The translations under genes and the position numbers were made by a program. Under the pieces are notes generated by a model. That model saw nothing but the letters and a program-made list of their open reading frames with translations, searched no databases and had not been told where the DNA came from. Below, in pieces: positions 9,879 to 18,354 of a stretch of DNA of 64,000 bases. How positions within the stretch are numbered: position 1 is the first letter of the stretch; every line of letters begins with the position of its first letter. This DNA is from Bacteroidota bacterium. GTDB taxonomy: Bacteria; Bacteroidota; Ignavibacteria; Ignavibacteriales; Ignavibacteriaceae. The stretch is from the NCBI GenBank assembly GCA_021777835.1, contig JAJYDC010000003.1, positions 62,001 through 126,000 of the forward strand, read 5' to 3'.

Positions 9879-11338
9879 AATTCTCTTCGAAGCCTTGCAA
9901 TAGGTAATCTTAGCTGTTCCCTGTATTTTGCTACCGTACGTCTTGCAATATGAATTCCTTCTTCGTTCAGCATTTCAGCCAATTTGTCATCGCTGTAAGG
10001 AGAATTTTTATCTTCTGATAAAATAATTTCTTTTAGTCTTTCTTTAATATGCTTATTTGAAATTTCTTCTCCCGAGTCTGTACTTAGGCCCTCACTAAAA
10101 AAATACTTTAATTCATGGATTCCCATGGGGTTTTGTACATATTTGCCATTAACCACTCGACTTATTGTAGATATATCCATATTGATTTCCTCTGCGATAT
10201 CTTTATAAATCATTGGTCTTAAAAATTTTGGACCTTTATCGAAAAATTCATACTGCTTTTCTACAATCGCTTGCATAATTTTCATCAGTGTCTCTCGGCG
10301 TTGCTGAATGCATGCAATAAACCATTTCGCTGATTCAAATTTTTCCCGCAAAAACTTATAAGTGTTTTTGTCTCTTTCCGATGCCTTTTTAGTCCTTTTA
10401 TTCGAATCTATCATTTCAAGATAAGTTTTACTTAAAGTTACCGAGGGAACACTTCGGTCATTTAGAGTAATAATAAAATCGTCTTCAACTTTTTCAATAA
10501 TAAAATCTGGAGTAATTTGATTCATCTCCACAGATTCAATATTTCCTTCGCCTGGTTTTGGGTTTAAGCTTTGAATCAAATCTATTGTCGCTTTGAGTCC
10601 CTCGTCAGTCAAATTCATTTTTTGCTTTATTGTATCAAAACGTCTCTGAGTAAAATCGCGGAAATGTTTTTCGAGCATTTCTTCGGCTAGATATGAATAG
10701 TACGGATCATGAGATGAATTTCTCAGCTGGACAAGTAGACATTCCTGTAAATTCCTCGACGCAATCCCCACAGGATCAAAAGTCTGAATCCTTTTAAGTA
10801 ATACTTCGGCATCAGCAGGTTCTATTCTAACATGCTCGAACATTTCGAGCTCTTTTAAAATATCTGCTAAACTCGTCTTCAGATATCCGTCAGCGTCAAG
10901 ATTACCGATAATTTCTTCTCCCAGCATTGACATATTCGTATCAAGATTAATCATTCTTAACTGCTCCTGAAGATGTTCGTTAATCGATTCTTTCGATGGC
11001 GCAAGTGGTTGATAAATCTCATCATCTTTGCTTCGGTTTGAACGATCGCCCTCATATTCGTTATCGTTCATAAAATCTTCTAATTCAAATTCTTCGTCCG
11101 AGTTATTTTCAAAATCTTCTTCAATCTCGCTTGTTTCATCGTTCTTATCTTTATCTTCTGAGTCTATAGTAATATCCATTTCTTCATCTAACACCTCTTC
11201 GAGAATTGGATTTAGTTCAAGCTCTGTTTTAATTCTCTGCTCCAATGCCATAGTATTTAATTGAAGCAATTTCTGATATTGAATTTGCTGTGGTGATAAT
11301 TTTTGCTGCTGCGAAAGTTTTTGACTTAGAGATAACAT
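9875..11338 (-). CDS. rpoN: RNA polymerase sigma-54 factor
   Basis: A 487-aa protein. Region I is Gln/Leu-rich at the N-terminus (LSQQQKLSPQQIQYQKLLQL) and contacts the activator. Region II is strongly acidic (~55-100). The core-binding domain spans ~115-310. The DNA-binding part has a helix-turn-helix (YKDIAEEINMDISTISRVVNGKY), and the RpoN box ARRTVAKYRE lies close to the C-terminus. It recognises -24/-12 promoters and needs an AAA+ activator such as the protein at 4700-7162. It starts 4 bases after the DUF3109 gene and overlaps the methyltransferase gene. Confidence 0.97.
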   Translation of the reverse strand: MLSLSQKLSQQQKLSPQQIQYQKLLQLNTMALEQRIKTELELNPILEEVLDEEMDITIDSEDKDKNDETSEIEEDFENNSDEEFELEDFMNDNEYEGDRSNRSKDDEIYQPLAPSKESINEHLQEQLRMINLDTNMSMLGEEIIGNLDADGYLKTSLADILKELEMFEHVRIEPADAEVLLKRIQTFDPVGIASRNLQECLLVQLRNSSHDPYYSYLAEEMLEKHFRDFTQRRFDTIKQKMNLTDEGLKATIDLIQSLNPKPGEGNIESVEMNQITPDFIIEKVEDDFIITLNDRSVPSVTLSKTYLEMIDSNKRTKKASERDKNTYKFLREKFESAKWFIACIQQRRETLMKIMQAIVEKQYEFFDKGPKFLRPMIYKDIAEEINMDISTISRVVNGKYVQNPMGIHELKYFFSEGLSTDSGEEISNKHIKERLKEIILSEDKNSPYSDDKLAEMLNEEGIHIARRTVAKYREQLRLPIARLRREL

Positions 11339-11342
11339 GTTT

Positions 11343-11909
11343 TTACTCGATCGTTTCCTTTAAAATTGAAAACCATTTTTTACCATATAATCTTATTAAT
11401 GAATCTTTACAAAAATCTACAAGTTTAATGTTATTAGCCTTACCTTTATCCAACGCGGGTGAGCAACCACTAAATTTTTCATATCTCAAAATATCGCCGC
11501 CGAATTTAGACACGCGAATAGGAAACAAATGACAAGAAATTGGTTTTCTGAAATCCGTTCCTTCTTCAAAGTAAGCTTTTTCGATGCTGCATTTTGCTAT
11601 TCCGTTATCGTAATATACAAAAATGCAATCTTTGTTTTCTATGCTCCTGGTTAAAAACTCACCGTCTTTTTTTTCAAAAAAACCGTCTGCTTCAATAATC
11701 TTTATATTTTGATTGGGCAAATATTTTTCTGCGCTTGTCAATACTTCCGCAATCTTTTTAATTTCTTCTTCTAAAAGTGGGGCACCATATTCACTTTCCA
11801 GAGTACAGCAAGCACCTTTACATTTCTCTATATCGCACGAAAATTTGGTTTCTGTAATTTCCGGTCGAACTAATATATCTTCAATACGAATAAAATTACT
11901 AACAAACAT
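11343..11909 (-). CDS. DUF3109 family protein (cysteine-rich)
   Basis: A 188-aa protein beginning MFVSNFIRIEDILV. The CDIEKCKGACC cluster near the N-terminus, together with later CIFVYYDNGIAKCSIEKAYF and SCHLFPIRV, matches DUF3109, a family thought to bind metal or an Fe-S cluster through its cysteines. Function is not known. The frame is open up to an ATG at 11963, but the 18 extra residues look unconserved and neither start has a clear ribosome-binding site. It is the first gene of the rpoN operon, 4 bases ahead of rpoN. Confidence 0.8.
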   Translation of the reverse strand: MFVSNFIRIEDILVRPEITETKFSCDIEKCKGACCTLESEYGAPLLEEEIKKIAEVLTSAEKYLPNQNIKIIEADGFFEKKDGEFLTRSIENKDCIFVYYDNGIAKCSIEKAYFEEGTDFRKPISCHLFPIRVSKFGGDILRYEKFSGCSPALDKGKANNIKLVDFCKDSLIRLYGKKWFSILKETIE

Positions 11910-12040
11910 TGGAATAATTTTTGATGGAAAGATAATAATTTGTTGCCTAATTGAAAAGCCCATATAGCAGAATTGATTGCCGGTTTATCATGGTTTTGAT
12001 TTATTTTTGAATTAATAATAATTACTTTGGAACATAAAAT

Positions 12041-12802
12041 ATGTATAAGCTGAAAAACAAAAGTATTCTAATTACAGGAGCTTCTAGTGGAATAGGTTTA
12101 GAATTGGCAAGAAGACTTGCATTTGAAAATTGTAATCTAGCGCTGCTAGCCAGAAGGAAGAAAGTTATTGAACAAGAAGTAAGAAGTTTTGAGAAATTCG
12201 CAACAGAAATTATTACGATCAAATGTGATGTTACTAAAATTGATGAAGTTAAGGACGCTATAGAAGAAGTTAAAAGTAAGTTTGGAAAAATTGATGTCGC
12301 AATTCTCAATTCCGGAATAAGTATTCCTCAAAACATAACTAATTTCAAAAGCAGATATGCAAAAGAAGTCTTTGACGTTAACGTTTTTGGGCTATTTAAT
12401 TTTGTAGAAGTATTAATACCTGAAATGGCAGCAAATAAAGATGGAATTATTGTAGGTGTCTCAAGCTTAGCTGATGGAAGGGGATTCCCTCAAAACGGAC
12501 CTTACTCTGCCAGTAAGGCGGCTGCATCTATATATTTAGAAAGTTTAAGGGTCGAATTAAAGAAATATAACATCAAAGTTATAACAGTTAAACCGGGGTT
12601 TGTTCGAACACCGATGACGGATAAAAATAATTTTAGGATGCCATTTCTTATAGATGTTGAGCAAGCTGCTGATACAATTATTAAAGGAATTAAAAACGAA
12701 AAGACTTTAATCCAGTTCCCCTTTTCAACCTCAATTGGGGCAAAATTTTTGAAGATCGTTCCTAATTTCATTTTTGATTTTATTGCGAAATCTTATAGAT
12801 AA
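12041..12802 (+). CDS. Short-chain dehydrogenase/reductase (SDR)
   Basis: A 253-aa classical SDR. The Rossmann glycine motif is TGASSGIG near residues 12-19. NSGIS replaces the usual NNAG/NAG structural motif. The catalytic Ser lies in VGVSSLADGRG, and the Tyr/Lys pair in YSASKAAA. After it, VKPGFVRTPMTDK is the standard cofactor-nicotinamide loop. It catalyses an NAD(P)-dependent oxidation or reduction; the substrate is unknown. It stands alone on the plus strand, divergent from the rpoN operon. Confidence 0.88.
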   Translation: MYKLKNKSILITGASSGIGLELARRLAFENCNLALLARRKKVIEQEVRSFEKFATEIITIKCDVTKIDEVKDAIEEVKSKFGKIDVAILNSGISIPQNITNFKSRYAKEVFDVNVFGLFNFVEVLIPEMAANKDGIIVGVSSLADGRGFPQNGPYSASKAAASIYLESLRVELKKYNIKVITVKPGFVRTPMTDKNNFRMPFLIDVEQAADTIIKGIKNEKTLIQFPFSTSIGAKFLKIVPNFIFDFIAKSYR

Positions 12803-12879
12803 CTTTTTATTTTAATAATAGTTTCATTTACATTTCGCAATATTTATTTGATGTCTTTTTCAATCTGCAAGGGGATACT

Positions 12880-15096
12880 ATGAATAAAGCCATTTTTATT
12901 TTTATTCTGACAATAACGGTTAATTCCTACCCGCAAATTAAAGGTTTAGTAACACTTAATGAAATAATGTTTACACCTCAGATAGACCAAAATGAGTTCG
13001 TTGAATTATATAATTCAAATAATAAGGATTCGGTTGATCTTAATAATTTCAAAATTAAATATTATTCTTCACAGCCTAATATAATTACGTCAGCAGGTTT
13101 CGGTACAATGCTGCCGCCAAAATCATATGCTATAGTCTTAGAAGGGGATTATGATATTTTTAGCGGGATTTACACCTCTGTAATTCCCCAAGAAGCACTA
13201 ATATTAAAAATTAAAGAAGGTTCATTCGGTACATCAGGGATGGCAAACACAATTGGTAGGCCTTTATGGTTACTAGATAATTTAAACGACACTTTGGATG
13301 TTTATACCTATTCAGCAAATAACAATAAAGGTTATTCCGATGAAAAGGTATTAAGTAGTAAAGACAGTTCAAAGTCAAATTGGAAGAATTCAATTATGCC
13401 TAATGGAACGCCGGGATTTCTTAATTCAGTTTCACCGAAGGAATCTGATTTAGCAATAACTGATATTGTAATAATTCCTGATTCTACTAATATTGGAAAG
13501 TATTTCAAAATTGAAGTGGTAGTTCAGAACGAAGGCACTAAAGAAGAAAACTTCTCTCTGCAACTTTTTGAGGATACAAACCTTGATTCTTTGCCGGATG
13601 TAATGCTTCAAGATTATACTCAGCTTTTTCTTGCGCCTAAGCAATCAACATCATTTATCACTGATTACGTAGTTCATAATTTCCAAAACAAAAAAGGATT
13701 TTATGCAAAAATTTATTGCAAGGATGATCAAGTTGAGTATAATGATTATTTCTATAAATCTGTCTTGCCTGACACATATGACTCGGTAATTTTTATAAAT
13801 GAAGTAATGTATAGTCCAGCTAACGGAGAATCCGAATGGGTCGAAATTTATAATACTTCAAATGATTCAATTAGTCTAAAGGATTGGTCAATAACAGATA
13901 TTCTAACCACACCTGCTAAAGCAACAATAAATAATAAATTCTATATACCGCCAAATTCATATCTGGTTATATTAAAAGATTCATCATTTATGAATTATTC
14001 TAATTTAATATCACAAAAAGTTTTAATCCTGAATTTACCTGTTCTAAATAATGATAATGATGGTATAGTACTAAAAAATAACCTCGGAATTACAATTGAT
14101 TCTCTTTTTTACAAAAATACCTGGGGTGGAACTTCCGGATATTCATTAGAAAGAATTTCATTGTCTGCCCCAACTAATGATAGCACTAATTGGATGACAT
14201 GTATCAATAAAAACAAAAGCACTCCGGGACAGCCTAATTCATCAAACGAAATAATACCTTACAATATGGGCGAGATGGTAATAAACGAAATAATGTTTGA
14301 TCCTGCAGTTGATAATAGCGAGTTTATTGAATTTCTAAATACTAGTTTAAAAGCAATAAATATCGGAGGTTGGAAAATTGAATTTGAAGATAAAAGTTAT
14401 CATAATATTACTAATACAGGACTTTCTGTCCCATCCGGAGCTTATTTTGTATTAAGTTCTGACTCATCCTATATATCGAAATATTCTCTATCTAATTCTA
14501 GGTTACGGAATGTTTTAAATAAAGCATCAATTGGCTTAACCAATTCAGGAAAATTAATTTTGCTAAAAGATGCCCTAGGAAATACAATTGATTCAGTCCG
14601 GTATTCAGCATCCTGGCATAATAAAAATTTGGTTAGCACAAAAAATATTTCTCTAGAAAGAATAAATCCGAGATTAAATGGAAATGATCGACTTAATTGG
14701 AGTAGCTCGACTGATAAAAATGGTGCGACTCCTTCGAAGCAAAACAGTATCTTTTCTATTATAATAGATAAAGCTGCAAATATTTCTGTATCAACAAATC
14801 CATTTTCTCCCGATAACGATGGATTCGAAGACTTTACTATTATTAATTATCATCTTACTCAAAGGATCTCGCAAATAAGAATAAAAATATTCGATAGTCA
14901 GGGCAGACTTGTTAGAACTTTGATTAATAACCAAGCAAGTGGATCGAATGGATCTGTGGTTTTTAATGGCCTTGATGATGCAGGGTTTCCCCTAAGAATC
15001 GGAATTTATATAATTTTTCTTGAAGCTCTGAATGAAAATTTTGGTACTATTGAAAATATAAAAATTCCTGTTGTAATAGCAAGAAAGCTTCGCTAA
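12880..15096 (+). CDS. Secreted protein with three lamin-tail domains and a FlgD-Ig-like C-terminal domain
   Basis: A 738-aa protein with a signal peptide (residues 1-19, FIFILTITVNSYPQ). Three lamin-tail (LTD) modules begin with VTLNEIMFTP (~24), IFINEVMYSP (~305) and MVINEIMFDP (~468), each followed by an EFVELYN/EWVEIYN/EFIEFLN strand. A CARDB-like Ig segment lies between the first and second (~190-295). The C-terminal ~90 residues (NPFSPDNDG, then IKIFDSQGRLVRTL and IGIYIIFLEA) look like a FlgD-type Ig domain rather than a full T9SS sorting domain. Probably an extracellular or surface adhesive protein. AAGGGG precedes the ATG, and a hairpin terminator follows. Confidence 0.82.
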   Translation: MNKAIFIFILTITVNSYPQIKGLVTLNEIMFTPQIDQNEFVELYNSNNKDSVDLNNFKIKYYSSQPNIITSAGFGTMLPPKSYAIVLEGDYDIFSGIYTSVIPQEALILKIKEGSFGTSGMANTIGRPLWLLDNLNDTLDVYTYSANNNKGYSDEKVLSSKDSSKSNWKNSIMPNGTPGFLNSVSPKESDLAITDIVIIPDSTNIGKYFKIEVVVQNEGTKEENFSLQLFEDTNLDSLPDVMLQDYTQLFLAPKQSTSFITDYVVHNFQNKKGFYAKIYCKDDQVEYNDYFYKSVLPDTYDSVIFINEVMYSPANGESEWVEIYNTSNDSISLKDWSITDILTTPAKATINNKFYIPPNSYLVILKDSSFMNYSNLISQKVLILNLPVLNNDNDGIVLKNNLGITIDSLFYKNTWGGTSGYSLERISLSAPTNDSTNWMTCINKNKSTPGQPNSSNEIIPYNMGEMVINEIMFDPAVDNSEFIEFLNTSLKAINIGGWKIEFEDKSYHNITNTGLSVPSGAYFVLSSDSSYISKYSLSNSRLRNVLNKASIGLTNSGKLILLKDALGNTIDSVRYSASWHNKNLVSTKNISLERINPRLNGNDRLNWSSSTDKNGATPSKQNSIFSIIIDKAANISVSTNPFSPDNDGFEDFTIINYHLTQRISQIRIKIFDSQGRLVRTLINNQASGSNGSVVFNGLDDAGFPLRIGIYIIFLEALNENFGTIENIKIPVVIARKLR

Positions 15097-15276
15097 TCCA
15101 TAATTTGATAAAATAATGTCCTATGACACATTAATATTTAAACCCTTTAACCAATATGAAAGTCTAAATAAGAAACTAAATCAAATATAAAATGATTCTG
15201 GACTTGGTAAATTGAGCTGCGTCTTTTATACTTAAATTCGAATAGATATATTAAATTTAAACAAACAGAATCATTC

Positions 15277-15311
15277 CAAAAACCGTCAAAGTAAAAATTG
15301 ACGGTTTTTTA
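15277..15311. terminator. Bidirectional terminator between convergent genes
   Basis: AAAAACCGTCAA (15278-15289) pairs with TTGACGGTTTTT (15298-15309), giving A- and T-tracts on both sides. It serves the lamin-tail gene (plus) and the LOG gene (minus), whose stop codon is inside the right arm. Confidence 0.85.
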
Positions 15312-15908
15312 TTTATTCCTTAATGTAGCAAATTCTCGTGAATTGGAAGACCAAGCATATGAATTTTCTATAGCCTGCAAAACATCGTTTGGAGAGTCAA
15401 CTATATCCCACATTTGCCTATTCCTTTCGTCCATAAATCTTTCTTTAATCGATCTCTCAAGCAATTCTATACATGGATCAAAAAATTTCCTGATATTAAC
15501 CAAAATTATAGGGTTCAAATATAAACCGAGTCGTTTCAAAGTAATTACTTCAAATAATTCTTCTAAAGTTCCGGATCCGCCTGGTAAGACAATTGTCGCA
15601 TCAGTCCCTTCTATCATCATCTCCTTTCTTTCACTCAATGACTCAACAATTTTTAACTCAGTAATTTTGTCACTACCCCATTCTAAATCAAACATAAATT
15701 TCGGAATAATACCATAAACTTTTCCTCCCTTGGATATCGAGCCGTCTGCAATTCTACCCATGCAGCCAGCTGCGCCTCCACCATAGACAAGATCTATTGA
15801 ATTCTCGGCAAGAATTTCACCTACGCGAAATGCGGCTTCTAAAAATTCATTATCCGATAAATCGCTAGAAGCGCAAAACGCACAAACTTTCTTTATTTTT
15901 TTAATCAC
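15309..15908 (-). CDS. LOG-family (TIGR00730) nucleotide phosphoribohydrolase
   Basis: A 199-aa Rossmann-like protein with the two LOG motifs: YGGGAAGCMG (family GGGxxGxMG) at ~43-52 and LPGGSGTLEE (PGGxGTxxE) at ~107-116. Family members release the base from nucleoside 5'-monophosphates (cytokinin-activating type in plants; AMP or other nucleotides in bacteria). The usual MHERK loop reads LSERKEMM here. The start is GTG at 15908 with AGGTAAG just upstream. It is a stand-alone gene; its physiological substrate is unknown. Confidence 0.88.
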   Translation of the reverse strand: MIKKIKKVCAFCASSDLSDNEFLEAAFRVGEILAENSIDLVYGGGAAGCMGRIADGSISKGGKVYGIIPKFMFDLEWGSDKITELKIVESLSERKEMMIEGTDATIVLPGGSGTLEELFEVITLKRLGLYLNPIILVNIRKFFDPCIELLERSIKERFMDERNRQMWDIVDSPNDVLQAIENSYAWSSNSREFATLRNK

Positions 15909-16012
15909 GCTTACCTATAAGTTATATTTTATCTAAAAGAACATTATTTTACTGTTTAATTTATAAAAAATATGTAAGTATTTACAAGAAAAAAAAGTTC
16001 GGAACAAATCTT

Positions 16013-16333
16013 ATGAAATTACTAATTGTAGCTTTTGTAATTTTTCTGTTCAATATACCGTTTGGTTATTGGCGATCTAATGTAAAGAAATTTTCCTTGC
16101 AGTGGGCTTTGGCTATTCATTTGCCGGTTCCGTTTGTGATTGCATTACGTTATGCCTCGGGCATTGGATTCGCATTCATTACTTATCCGGTATTAGTAAC
16201 TGCTTTCTTTTTGGGGCAATTTAGTGGAAGTAAGTTAAAAATGATTTTAATAAATAATGAAGCAACTCCATTAACGTCATGCTTACCGTGCGATATAGTA
16301 AAAGGGAAAATTTTTACCGTACGGAAAAAGTAA
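16013..16333 (+). CDS. Small conserved-looking membrane protein, unknown function
   Basis: 106 aa with three hydrophobic segments (residues ~1-18, ~30-50 and ~55-72) and a soluble C-terminal tail containing LTSCLPCDIVKG, a CxxC pair. No family is recognised. ATG at 16013; no strong ribosome-binding site. The coding pattern and isolation between two well-supported genes make it likely real. The CxxC could be redox-active or bind metal, but this is only a suggestion. Confidence 0.65.
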   Translation: MKLLIVAFVIFLFNIPFGYWRSNVKKFSLQWALAIHLPVPFVIALRYASGIGFAFITYPVLVTAFFLGQFSGSKLKMILINNEATPLTSCLPCDIVKGKIFTVRKK

Positions 16334-16419
16334 TAGATTGAGATTTTATCAATTGTGGTTACTTAGTTGTCTTAGTTTTTATATAAATTGATTTATTAAA
16401 TATTTTAAGTATAGTTAAA

Positions 16420-17151
16420 ATGATAGAAATTTCTAACCTTTATAAAAGTTTCGGAAATAATGATGTATTAAATGGCGTTAATTTGAACATTAACAAGGGA
16501 GAAACTTTAGTTATTATCGGTAGAAGCGGATGCGGAAAAAGTGTCCTTATTAAACATATTGTTGGATTGCTTAAACCAAATAGCGGCTTTGTTAAGGTGG
16601 AAGACCAAATAGTAAATGAGCTTAACGAAAAGAAACTCTACCAATTAAGGAAAAAATTCGGCTTTCTCTTTCAGGGAGCCGCACTCTTCGATTCTATGAC
16701 TGTTGGTGAAAATGTATCTCTTCCTTTAGATGAGTCAGACTCGGGCTACTCAAAATCCGAAATAAATAGAATAGTAAATGAAAAATTAGAGCTTGTTGGA
16801 CTTACAGGAATGAACAAGCTGAAACCTGCAGAGCTTTCCGGTGGTATGAAGAAGCGCGTAGGTCTTGCTAGAGCATTGGTCACTGATCCGGAATATGTTT
16901 TGTATGACGAGCCTACAACGGGACTGGATCCAATTATGTCTGATTCAATTGACGGATTGATTAAGGAGTTAAGTGAGAAAATATCCGTGACCTCTGTAGT
17001 GGTTACCCACGACATGTATAGTGTAAAGAATGTTGCCGACAAAGTAGCTATAATGCACAACGGTATTATCCATTTTATAGGCACGCCGCAAGAGTTGTTG
17101 AATTCCGATGATAAAGTTATTGTAGACTTCATTAAAAGAACAAACGATTGA
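16420..17151 (+). CDS. Mla-type ABC transporter ATPase (orphan MlaF paralogue)
   Basis: 243 aa: Walker A GRSGCGKS near 34-41, Q-loop LFQGAALFDS, signature LSGGMKKRVGLARAL, Walker B YVLYDEPTTGLDP, H-loop VVVTHD. The FQGAALFDSMTV segment and SGGMKKR signature are characteristic of the MlaF/Mkl group, and the protein closely resembles the window's own MlaF at 36583-37341. No MlaE permease or MCE protein is adjacent; the flanking genes are a small membrane protein and a DUF2721 protein. It may energise a remote MlaE-type permease or substitute for MlaF. Confidence 0.88.
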   Translation: MIEISNLYKSFGNNDVLNGVNLNINKGETLVIIGRSGCGKSVLIKHIVGLLKPNSGFVKVEDQIVNELNEKKLYQLRKKFGFLFQGAALFDSMTVGENVSLPLDESDSGYSKSEINRIVNEKLELVGLTGMNKLKPAELSGGMKKRVGLARALVTDPEYVLYDEPTTGLDPIMSDSIDGLIKELSEKISVTSVVVTHDMYSVKNVADKVAIMHNGIIHFIGTPQELLNSDDKVIVDFIKRTND

Positions 17152-17263
17152 AGTGAATCAAACCAAAACCATTTAAGGTTAAAATATAATTTAATACCAC
17201 TACAATGTTTCCTTGATAGTAAGTAAATTTATTGTGATACTTAAAATATTTTATGGAAAAACA

Positions 17264-17743
17264 ATGAATGATAATGCATCAATAGTTCAAATGATTCAAC
17301 TAATGTTAGCTCCCGGCATTATGATATCTGCTTGTGGTTTGCTTTTACTTGGAATGAATAATAAATATTCTTTAGTTGTTAATAGAATCCGACTTCTAAA
17401 TGAAGAACGGAGAAAAATATCTAAAAATACTAACGATAATGAGTTTAATTACCATGAAAATGTCAGACTGGAAAGCCTTTCAATGCAGCTCGGAGCACTC
17501 GATAGAAGAGTTCGGCTTGTAAGAAATGCGGTATTGTCTTATACTGTTGCTGTTGCATTTTTTGTATTGACATCATTATCTATCGGATTTCAGTATACTA
17601 CAAGTATTCAGAATATGAACAACATAATAACCTTTCTTTTCCTTGCAGGCATGGTTCTTGTCCTAGCCGGAGTAACATTTGCCGCCTATGAAACAATTAA
17701 AGGCTATGAAATTGTACACCTTGATGTAAGAATTGATGAGTAA
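17264..17743 (+). CDS. DUF2721 family membrane protein
   Basis: 159 aa from the ATG at 17264; a TTG at 17213 would add 17 residues without support. The N-terminal LAPGIMISACGLLLLGMNNKY helix, followed by a charged VNRIRLLNEERRKI segment, and two C-terminal helices (~85-105 and ~115-135) match DUF2721. Function unknown. It ends 11 bases before aat and may be co-transcribed with it. Confidence 0.82.
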   Translation: MNDNASIVQMIQLMLAPGIMISACGLLLLGMNNKYSLVVNRIRLLNEERRKISKNTNDNEFNYHENVRLESLSMQLGALDRRVRLVRNAVLSYTVAVAFFVLTSLSIGFQYTTSIQNMNNIITFLFLAGMVLVLAGVTFAAYETIKGYEIVHLDVRIDE

Positions 17744-17754
17744 TATTTTATGCT

Positions 17755-18354
17755 ATGAAAAATCATGATTCTAGTGAACATAATTTGCTTTATAATGCAG
17801 AATATGTTCTGTCACTTTATGCCCGCGGTTATTTTCCAATGGGTGATGAAGAGGGATCTGTTGACTGGTATTACCCTAAAATCAGAACCATTATACCACT
17901 TGATAAATATAACATTCCACGCTCGTTTAGAAAAAGTGTCTCTAAACTAAATTTCGAAATCAGAATAGACACTCAAACTATTTCTGTTGTTAGAGCCTGC
18001 GCAGAAAGAAGTAAAACATGGATTTCTGAAGATATAATTGAAGCTTATATCAGACTCAAAAAAATAGGCCATGTCCATTCTGTTGAAACATGGAGTAACG
18101 ATCATTTAGTCGGGGGCTTATATGGTATAAATTACCACGGCGCCTTTTTTGGAGAATCAATGTTCTCAAAAGTTCCGCAGGCATCAAAGTTTGCTTTAAT
18201 GAAATTATTAGAACATCTCAATAATAAAAAATTTATTTTGCTTGATGTCCAATTTATGACAGAGCACCTCAAGATGTTTGGAGCAAAAGAAATTACCCTT
18301 GAAGAATATAACTTATTGCTCCAACTATCAAATAAACAAGAATGTAACTTCTAG
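17755..18354 (+). CDS. aat: Leucyl/phenylalanyl-tRNA-protein transferase
   Basis: A 199-aa enzyme that adds Leu or Phe to N-terminal Arg/Lys of proteins, marking them for the N-end rule (ClpS/ClpAP) pathway. Recognised by the RGYFPMGDEEG start, the WYYPKIRTIIP segment, the GGLYGINYHGAFFGESMFS block, the SKFALMKLLEHL helix, and LLDVQFMTEHLKMFGA near the end. Length normal. It converges with the M24 peptidase gene, whose stop overlaps by four bases. Confidence 0.95.
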   Translation: MKNHDSSEHNLLYNAEYVLSLYARGYFPMGDEEGSVDWYYPKIRTIIPLDKYNIPRSFRKSVSKLNFEIRIDTQTISVVRACAERSKTWISEDIIEAYIRLKKIGHVHSVETWSNDHLVGGLYGINYHGAFFGESMFSKVPQASKFALMKLLEHLNNKKFILLDVQFMTEHLKMFGAKEITLEEYNLLLQLSNKQECNF

